From Candidatus Uhrbacteria bacterium (GTDB taxonomy: Bacteria > Patescibacteriota > Patescibacteriia > JACQRZ01), in the NCBI GenBank assembly GCA_016188385.1, contig JACPHV010000034.1, forward strand, positions 1-38,110: DNA of 38,110 nucleotides, written 5' to 3'. A program made the position numbers and the translations under genes. The notes beneath the pieces were generated by a model that was not told where the DNA came from, made no database searches, and saw only the letters and a list, made by a program, of their open reading frames with translations. Every line of letters starts with the position of its first letter. Position 1 is the first letter of the stretch. Positions 26,142-33,294 of the stretch are shown in pieces.

Positions 26142-27995
26142 TTATTTTCTTGTCCGTTTAGTTTTTATGTACCGCTCCGTCAAATCCAATAATCGATCGG
26201 CGGGATACACGAGATACGTACCATCGCGCACCCCCTTGATTCTCGTGTCTACGACATAATTATATGTTGGGCTGTAAAGGAAGATCGCGGGAACCTCATC
26301 GCTCATAATATCCTGAAATTTCGCATACCGTTCGGCCCGCTGTTCCGGATCCGTCAGATGCCGACCCTCTTCGAGAAGCGTATCGACAGTCTCATTGGAA
26401 AATTGGCTTAAGTTCAAACCCGGCGGCTGGATCTGCGAAGAATGCCAAAACGGATACAGGTCCGGATCCGCTCCGATGATAGCTCCATATAATAGCGCCT
26501 CATAGTCACGAGAGTCGATTACATCAGACTTTACCAATGCGGGATCCGCGAATGCCAAATCTGTTTTCACGCCGATGTGTTCCCAATTTTCTTTTACGAT
26601 TGCGGCGATATCCGCGTGCTCGGGCCGCTGTACGGTAGTAAGAGTAATCGTCAGATAACGTTTTATTTCTGCTTTTTCTTTCGTGCCATCTTCCTTTTCT
26701 TTCTCTTCTGTCTCCATCTTATAGAGATTGCCCTGTTCATCTTTTTTCCAACCCGCGGTCTCGAGGAGCGCTGATGCTTTCGCCGCGTCTTTCTGGTACG
26801 TTTTTATCTTTTCCGAATACCCCAAGAAGCCGGGGAGAAGCGGTGAATGAATCACCGTACCCTCTCCTGATAACACATCGCGTACGATGCGGTCTTTGTC
26901 AATCGCGAAAGCAAGGGCTTGACGCACCGCTTTTGATGAGAGATCAGGATTAGCTTTTTGATTGAAAAATATCGCGGTATATTGCGGGATTTGAAACGTA
27001 TAATACGCAAGCTGGTTATCTTTCTGGAGTTTGCTGCGAAGCCTGCGCGGCAAGAAACTGACTCCATCCACATGCCTGCTTTTCAATGCCTGAATACTTG
27101 AGTCGTTATCCGGATAAAACTTGAACACTATGGTATCCAAAAATGGCTTTGCTCCAAAATACTCATCAAATCTCTTAAACGTGTAGGAACGAAGCGTCCC
27201 ATCCTTGTCTTTGGAAAAACTGTCGTATTTCCACGGACCGGTTCCGACAGGCTTTACGTTTGGCGAAGCGAAAAATATATTTTCCGGCTGCAAGGAGCCC
27301 CATACGTGCCGCGGCATTATCCCTGTCGTGGCTATCAAGTCGAGGAAAGGGGCAAATGGTTTTGGAAGCACGAATAGGACCGTGGCATCGTCAACCTTTT
27401 TTACTTCAATTTCTTTATAGCTCAACGAAAGCGGGCTGCGTGATTTCGGATCCTTAATGAGATTGACGGTAAATACGACATCATCGATGCTTACCGGCTG
27501 GCCGTCATGCCACTTCACGTCTCGACGCAGATGAAACGTATAGGACTTTGCGTCATCGCTGATCTCGTATGATTCAGCCAGATCGCTGATCATTTCCCTA
27601 TTACTAGTATAGCGCAAAAGTCCGGAATACACAAGTGAGCTCAAGTCCCGATCGACATCATTCTGGACAAAAATGGGATTGATATATTGCGGCACGCCTA
27701 CAACACCCTCCGTATAGGTGCCGCCGCTTTTCGGTTCAAATCCCGTATCGGCGGTGAACGCGCGCCATCCAAGAAATATCAGATTTACAAGCAAGACCGC
27801 AAAAAGTATCTTCACGACGCGATACTCTCCCGACGCCAATACCTTTCCGGCATATCGAAGCTGGCGCAAAGAAGGAAAACGTTTTGAGCCGAGCAGACCG
27901 ACAACGTGCCGATCCAGAGCTGTATGACGGGAACGTTTATGCCTCCATGAAAGCATGTTACCGACACGACTCATAGAGCGCGGGAATCCTGACAA
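26142..27995 (-). CDS. Family 5 extracellular solute-binding protein (oligopeptide type), membrane-anchored
   Basis: YTEGVVGVPQYINPIF, SYTFHLRRDVKWHDGQPVSIDDVVFTVNLI, VRQALAFAIDKDRIV. Confidence 0.9.
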   Translation of the reverse strand: MSGFPRSMSRVGNMLSWRHKRSRHTALDRHVVGLLGSKRFPSLRQLRYAGKVLASGEYRVVKILFAVLLVNLIFLGWRAFTADTGFEPKSGGTYTEGVVGVPQYINPIFVQNDVDRDLSSLVYSGLLRYTSNREMISDLAESYEISDDAKSYTFHLRRDVKWHDGQPVSIDDVVFTVNLIKDPKSRSPLSLSYKEIEVKKVDDATVLFVLPKPFAPFLDLIATTGIMPRHVWGSLQPENIFFASPNVKPVGTGPWKYDSFSKDKDGTLRSYTFKRFDEYFGAKPFLDTIVFKFYPDNDSSIQALKSRHVDGVSFLPRRLRSKLQKDNQLAYYTFQIPQYTAIFFNQKANPDLSSKAVRQALAFAIDKDRIVRDVLSGEGTVIHSPLLPGFLGYSEKIKTYQKDAAKASALLETAGWKKDEQGNLYKMETEEKEKEDGTKEKAEIKRYLTITLTTVQRPEHADIAAIVKENWEHIGVKTDLAFADPALVKSDVIDSRDYEALLYGAIIGADPDLYPFWHSSQIQPPGLNLSQFSNETVDTLLEEGRHLTDPEQRAERYAKFQDIMSDEVPAIFLYSPTYNYVVDTRIKGVRDGTYLVYPADRLLDLTERYIKTKRTRK

Positions 27996-28053
27996 ATGAA
28001 TGAGAAAACATCATGTGCGTTTGTACACAGTTTCTCCAAAAATAAAACGTGGC

Positions 28054-28275
28054 TTAACGCGCAAGCAATACAACGCCAAGAGAAGAAAGAAGAAAAAGGG
28101 CGGCAAGTACGATTGTCGCGCTGAATAGTTTCTTTTCAATACCCCGCTTTGTGCGATATACATTGCCTTCGCCGCCGAAAGCCGCCCCCAAACCGGTGCC
28201 TCGCTGTTGTAAAAGAATTGCAACGATAAGGAGAAGAGAGGATGCAAGCTGGATTACTCGAAACGCCATTTCCAT
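28054..28275 (-). CDS. secG: Preprotein translocase subunit SecG
   Basis: VAILLQQRGTGLGAAFGGEGNVYRTKRGIEKKLF between two TM helices. Confidence 0.9.
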   Translation of the reverse strand: MEMAFRVIQLASSLLLIVAILLQQRGTGLGAAFGGEGNVYRTKRGIEKKLFSATIVLAALFLLSSLGVVLLAR

Positions 28276-28342
28276 AAATCTACTAAAGATACTTTGAATT
28301 CAAGGGAGATTATTACGGGCTCAACAATGTCCAATGCATAGT

Positions 28343-28372
28343 GGTATACACCATAAACCACTTGTTTGTCAA
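28343..28372 (-). promoter_or_regulatory. Likely secG promoter TTGACA-N18-TATACC
   Basis: Minus-strand TTGACA (28367-28372) and TATACC (28343-28348). Confidence 0.5.
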
Positions 28373-28394
28373 CAATGCTCCCGGGGCTTAACAC

Positions 28395-28456
28395 GCTTCT
28401 CTCGAAATAGAGAGAAGCCGTTCCCCGCGTATCCGGCAATGGGGGGAACGGCTTTC
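28395..28456. terminator. Two overlapping hairpins, likely terminator(s)
   Basis: GCTTCTCT/AGAGAAGC (28395-28418) and GCCGTTCCCC/GGGGAACGGC (28417-28452) with TTTCTTT after. Confidence 0.65.
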
Positions 28457-28475
28457 TTTATTAAAGAATGTGTCG

Positions 28476-28949
28476 CTACCACGGCTCCTCCTCCCGTTCA
28501 GCTACGATCATTCCTACTCTGCGGGCAGTGTAGGTAATGCTTAAAAGATTCGGGAGTAAAAACAGTACGCGGGCGCCGTCCCATACGATTGTGGGGTTGG
28601 CGTGGCCGGTAAGCGTGGCACGAAGGTGGACGACAACATGACAGACTTCGGCATACTGCCGAAGCGTCAGTACGATTGACGGCTCGAGATACGAACGGAG
28701 CCTGCCATGCTCATCTCCTTCAACGCCGACTTCAATCGTTTTCGGCACGATCGAGTGCCGCATTGATTCACGGAGAATGCCGGAACATTCGTGCTCGGCA
28801 ACTCGAGCATAAAAGCCTTGCACATCCTCCAAGCTCTGAAACTCCGGCTCGCTGATCAATTTCGCTAACAAATCGGTGATCACTTCACTAAAGAGCACGC
28901 CGACGGCTTTCTCGCAATACGCGAGAAAAAAACTATCATACAAAGCCAT
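28476..28949 (-). CDS. Hypothetical protein, probable relative of the adjacent 28962-29444 product
   Basis: ORF; similar motif order to neighbour (EGDexxGRlxxY..., LPNxxxxxYxARxV). Confidence 0.65.
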   Translation of the reverse strand: MALYDSFFLAYCEKAVGVLFSEVITDLLAKLISEPEFQSLEDVQGFYARVAEHECSGILRESMRHSIVPKTIEVGVEGDEHGRLRSYLEPSIVLTLRQYAEVCHVVVHLRATLTGHANPTIVWDGARVLFLLPNLLSITYTARRVGMIVAEREEEPW

Positions 28950-28961
28950 TGCGCGTGCCGC

Positions 28962-29444
28962 CTATTTCGCGCGATCCACGAATGTGGCTTCGACGACGCG
29001 AGCTTGATAGCAAAGAGCCGTTCCGTTCGGCAAGCCGATTTCCAGATCGGCCTCGCTCCACGTGTAGAGAGATACTCTCCCGCGCAGTATAGCCGCGATC
29101 CGCAGCAAGATAGCCGCTCGTCTTTCCTTATAACCGATCCAGAGCCGCACATAGTGCTGAAACCGTCCTGTCATGTCGCCCTCATTCACCTCATACCTGA
29201 AGCGAAAAACGTTGTCGACATTCTCGTAGGCGATTTCAAACTTGACCTGTTCGATCGACTCGTCGCGCGTGCGTTCGAGCACCGCTTCGGCAAACGTCCG
29301 GTACTCTTCTATTTCAGCAAACTCGTCCTCCATAATCAGGGTTTCAAAAACCTGTGGAAGGACGCGGACCATGAACGCTGGCGTGATAATGTTCAGGTAT
29401 GTCCTGAACGCAACATCATCAACGCCCATATCAAACCTCCTCAC
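28962..29444 (-). CDS. Hypothetical protein, probable relative of the 28476-28949 product
   Basis: As above. Confidence 0.65.
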   Translation of the reverse strand: MRRFDMGVDDVAFRTYLNIITPAFMVRVLPQVFETLIMEDEFAEIEEYRTFAEAVLERTRDESIEQVKFEIAYENVDNVFRFRYEVNEGDMTGRFQHYVRLWIGYKERRAAILLRIAAILRGRVSLYTWSEADLEIGLPNGTALCYQARVVEATFVDRAK

Positions 29445-29502
29445 TCAAAAAACGAAAAACGCACATTCTATAAAAAAGTTCTCAAGGAACCAAGTACATG
29501 GA

Positions 29503-29533
29503 AGTATACCATAAGCAATGAATATGGTATACT
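29503..29533. promoter_or_regulatory. 11-bp perfect inverted repeat containing divergent extended -10 elements
   Basis: AGTATACCATA-N9-TATGGTATACT; TGGTATACT on both strands. Confidence 0.7.
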
Positions 29534-29539
29534 CAAAAA

Positions 29540-30235
29540 ATGAAAAAGCACTACATAATTTTTTTGGTCCCCGTCGTACTCACCATGCTTGTCATAGCCG
29601 GCATCGCGGTCGCGCGGCAGCGATCAGAGACAAAACACAATAATCGGCTCTCCCCGTCAATAAAACGGGACAGCGCTCAACTGCTTCAAGATTACCAATC
29701 GCTCCTGTCGAATCCGCTCGCGCCCTCTTTTGGACCAAAAGACGCCGCGGTGACGGTTGTCGAATTTCTTGACTTCCAATGCCCCTATTGCGGCGCGAAC
29801 CATGAAGACCTGATGCGCTTGATGAGCACATATCAAGAATCATCCGTACGATTTGAATTCCGCCAGTTCCCTATCACCTCCATCCACCCCCATGCGGTAC
29901 CGGCAGCTCAAGCGGCGCTTTGCTCCCATGAGCAAGGCAGATACCTCGACATGCAAAATATCATGTTTACGCGGCAGGATGACATCAAACCTGAAGCATA
30001 CACGCCTTGGGCAGCCGAGCTCGGGATGAATCTCGCCCAATTTAATACCTGTCTCGCGGAAAAAAAATATCATTCCGTCATTAAAAAGGACTTGTCCGAT
30101 GCACAATCGCTGGGCATCCAAGGAACGCCGACTTGGTTCATCAACGGTGAACGGGTAGTCGGCCAAATCTCTTATGAAGAGATGACCGCGATCATTGACG
30201 ATTATCTCGGACGATCAGCGGCAAGCCAACGCTAG
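29540..30235 (+). CDS. DsbA-family thiol-disulfide oxidoreductase, membrane-anchored
   Basis: N-terminal TM; VVEFLDFQCPYCGANHEDLM; cis-Pro GIQGTPTWFINGERVVG. Confidence 0.9.
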   Translation: MKKHYIIFLVPVVLTMLVIAGIAVARQRSETKHNNRLSPSIKRDSAQLLQDYQSLLSNPLAPSFGPKDAAVTVVEFLDFQCPYCGANHEDLMRLMSTYQESSVRFEFRQFPITSIHPHAVPAAQAALCSHEQGRYLDMQNIMFTRQDDIKPEAYTPWAAELGMNLAQFNTCLAEKKYHSVIKKDLSDAQSLGIQGTPTWFINGERVVGQISYEEMTAIIDDYLGRSAASQR

Positions 30236-30260
30236 GGAAAACAATTCTTGGCAAGCAGGC

Positions 30261-30289
30261 TAGACTTGTTTTGAAAACTCCGCTATACT
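30261..30289 (+). promoter_or_regulatory. Promoter TAGACT-N17-TATACT upstream of uvrA
   Basis: Spacing 17; ATG at 30316. Confidence 0.5.
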
Positions 30290-30315
30290 GCGAGGGTTCA
30301 TTTTTGATTTTGTGT

Positions 30316-33189
30316 ATGCAGGATGCAATCAAAATACGCGGCGCGCGCGTGCATAACTTAAAGAATGTCGACGTTACGATCCCTCGTCACTCCTTGACGG
30401 TGTTTACCGGCGTATCAGGAAGCGGGAAATCTTCACTCGCGTTTGATACGATCTACGCGGAGGGACAGCGGCGATTCATGGAAAGCCTTTCGAGTTTTTC
30501 GCGACAATTTATGGAGGGCATGGATAAGCCGGATGTCGACAGTATCGAGGGCTTGCCGCCGGCTATCGCGATCGACCAACGTACCACGATTTCGTCACCG
30601 CGTTCTACGGTCGGCACCGCCACGGAACTATACGATTATTTCCGAATACTTTTTGCGGCGATCGGCACTCCGCATTGCACCCGCTGCTCTCTTGAATTGC
30701 ACGCGAGTTCGCGGCAAAAAATAATTGAAGCCGTCATCGCGGCAAAAAAAAATCATACCGGGGAATTATTTCTCCTCTCTCCGCTCGACAGCGACCATGG
30801 GATCGACGTAGATCGTATCGTTGATGAATTACACCGCAGCGGCTATCATTCGATCCGATTCGATAAAAAAGTCATGACTCTCCGGGAGTTTGGCGCGTTG
30901 CGCTTTTCTCGAGCTGACACAGGACACACGCTCGAAATCATCGTTGATCGATTGGAGAGCAGCCGTTCGCGCGAGCCGGACATCCGCCGCATCGCCGAAT
31001 CAATACAGACAGCGCTCGAGCTCGGAGACGGCACGCTCATTGTCGAAGCGGGAGGCATGGAAATGGCGTTGAGCGAGCGTCTGCGATGTCCCTCGTGCGG
31101 CTTTGAGATGAAAGATCTCGATGCGAGCGTCTTTTCTTTTAATAATCCGCGAGGCGCGTGCCCGACGTGTACCGGCTTGGGGTATCTACTCGCGTTCGAT
31201 CCGGAATTACTCATGCCGAATCCTCGGCTCACTATCGCGCAAGGAGCGATACAACCGCTTCATAAACTTTTTTCCAATAACACGGAATGGCTCTCCTTGC
31301 TTGAGGGATGGGCGGCGCACGCGCGATTTTCGATCGACGCGGCGGTAGAGACTCTCACTTCGCAACAACGCGCGACTTTGCTGCATGGCGTTCACGCGAA
31401 CACGTCCCGCGCGCAAGCGATGAGCGCCAAGCGCTCGCACGGACCAGCCGCTCAACCTTTTGAGGGCGTAGTGCCGTATCTGGAAAAAAAATATCGTGAA
31501 ACAGGTTCGGAATACCTTCAAAAAGAGCTGGAGGCATATATGCGCACGTCGCTGTGCCGAGACTGCGCGGGAAAACGCTTGCGGCCTGAATTGCTCTGCG
31601 TCACAGTCGGCGGACATAGCATCAATGAATTCGTCACGCTCTCCATCGACGCGCTTGCGTCGCTTATCGCTTCTCTGACTGATAACGCTAAAAAAGCGCA
31701 CGCGCTTTCATCAAAAGATCGTGAGATCAGCAAACGAATCATCAAAGAAATTCTGTCCCGTCTCGAAGGTCTGCATTCGGTGGGACTTGGATATCTCACG
31801 CTCGACCGCAGTATGCCGACGTTATCAGGCGGGGAAGCGCAACGCGTAAAGCTCGCCACGCATGTGCGATCCTCGCTTGTCGGGGTCGTATATGTACTTG
31901 ATGAACCATCGGTCGGCCTTCATCCTCGCGACACGCAGGATCTGCTCCGGACGCTTCGCGAGTTAAAGGAACAAGGCAATACCGTATTGATCGTCGAACA
32001 TGAAAAACAGATCATTCTTAATGCTGACTTAATCGTGGATGTGGGTCCGCGCGCGGGCAGGGATGGGGGGGCGATTGTCGGCGTAGGCACTCCGAAAGAA
32101 ATCATGAAAGAAAAACGATCGCTTACGGGCGCGTATTTATCGGGCGCGCGTAGTTTAACGCCGTGTAAAAAACCGCGTGCGGGCAATGGACTCGCCCTCC
32201 GGATTCGCGGAGCGCGCGCGTTTAACCTGAAAAATATCACCATCGCCATCCCGCTCGGCAGACTGGTGTGCGTGACGGGCGTATCGGGTTCCGGAAAATC
32301 AACGCTGATCGTTGATATCCTCTCAAAAGCAATTATGAAAAAATTGTATCGATCAAAAGACGAACCGGAAGAACACGATGCGATTGAGGGGATAGAACAT
32401 ATCGACAAAACGGTAGTGATTGACCAATCGCCGATCGGACGCACACCGCGATCAAATCCTGCCACCTATACCAATCTTTTTACGCCGATCCGCGAATTAT
32501 TCACTGCTCTGCCGGAAGCGAAGATCAAAGGCTTCAAACCGGGCCATTTTAGCTTCAATGTCAAGGGTGGAAGATGCGAATCATGCCAGGGCGAGGGCAT
32601 GACGCGCATTGATATGCGCTTTCTATCCGACGTGTTCGTAGAATGCCGCGACTGCAGCGGCAAGCGCTATAATTCCGAAGCGCTTGAGATCCACTATGAC
32701 GGCCTCACGATCGCCGACGTGCTCGATCTGACGGTTGACGAAGCGAAAACATTTTTTGTAAAAACACCAAGCATCGCTGAAAAATTACAGACACTCTCTG
32801 ACGTAGGGCTTGGATATATGAAGCTGGGCCAACCGGCAACCACGCTGTCGGGAGGAGAAGCGCAGCGGATCAAGCTCGCGGGCGAGCTTGCGCGCCGCCA
32901 GACAGGCAAGACGCTCTACATTCTCGATGAACCAACAATCGGACTGCATCCCGAGGATATCAAACAGCTTCTTATTATCCTGAATCAACTGGTGGACAAG
33001 GGCAACACGATTGTTATTATTGAACATAATACCGACATCATACGAAACAGCGATTGGGTCATCGACCTCGGGCCCGAAGGAGGAGATAAGGGAGGTCAGA
33101 TCGTAGCTGAAGGGACACCGGACGAAATTGCATCGCATCCGAATAGTTGGACAGGACGGTACTTGCAAGAAGAAGCGAAGCGCTCTTGA
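30316..33189 (+). CDS. uvrA: Excinuclease ABC subunit A (ORF track starts at a TTG at 30271)
   Basis: GARVHNLKNVDVTIPRHSLTVFTGVSGSGKSSLAFDTIYAEGQRR, two ABC signatures (LSGGEAQRVKLA, LSGGEAQRIKLA), Cys-rich zinc modules. Confidence 0.97.
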   Translation: MQDAIKIRGARVHNLKNVDVTIPRHSLTVFTGVSGSGKSSLAFDTIYAEGQRRFMESLSSFSRQFMEGMDKPDVDSIEGLPPAIAIDQRTTISSPRSTVGTATELYDYFRILFAAIGTPHCTRCSLELHASSRQKIIEAVIAAKKNHTGELFLLSPLDSDHGIDVDRIVDELHRSGYHSIRFDKKVMTLREFGALRFSRADTGHTLEIIVDRLESSRSREPDIRRIAESIQTALELGDGTLIVEAGGMEMALSERLRCPSCGFEMKDLDASVFSFNNPRGACPTCTGLGYLLAFDPELLMPNPRLTIAQGAIQPLHKLFSNNTEWLSLLEGWAAHARFSIDAAVETLTSQQRATLLHGVHANTSRAQAMSAKRSHGPAAQPFEGVVPYLEKKYRETGSEYLQKELEAYMRTSLCRDCAGKRLRPELLCVTVGGHSINEFVTLSIDALASLIASLTDNAKKAHALSSKDREISKRIIKEILSRLEGLHSVGLGYLTLDRSMPTLSGGEAQRVKLATHVRSSLVGVVYVLDEPSVGLHPRDTQDLLRTLRELKEQGNTVLIVEHEKQIILNADLIVDVGPRAGRDGGAIVGVGTPKEIMKEKRSLTGAYLSGARSLTPCKKPRAGNGLALRIRGARAFNLKNITIAIPLGRLVCVTGVSGSGKSTLIVDILSKAIMKKLYRSKDEPEEHDAIEGIEHIDKTVVIDQSPIGRTPRSNPATYTNLFTPIRELFTALPEAKIKGFKPGHFSFNVKGGRCESCQGEGMTRIDMRFLSDVFVECRDCSGKRYNSEALEIHYDGLTIADVLDLTVDEAKTFFVKTPSIAEKLQTLSDVGLGYMKLGQPATTLSGGEAQRIKLAGELARRQTGKTLYILDEPTIGLHPEDIKQLLIILNQLVDKGNTIVIIEHNTDIIRNSDWVIDLGPEGGDKGGQIVAEGTPDEIASHPNSWTGRYLQEEAKRS

Positions 33190-33294
33190 GGGTTCGATCT
33201 ACAAAATCTTATTAACAATGTTTTCGGGTGCAGCCCATAAGCGGCAGTCGAGGGATCAGTGGGCCTTATACTCAATCGCGTAAACCGATATCTC

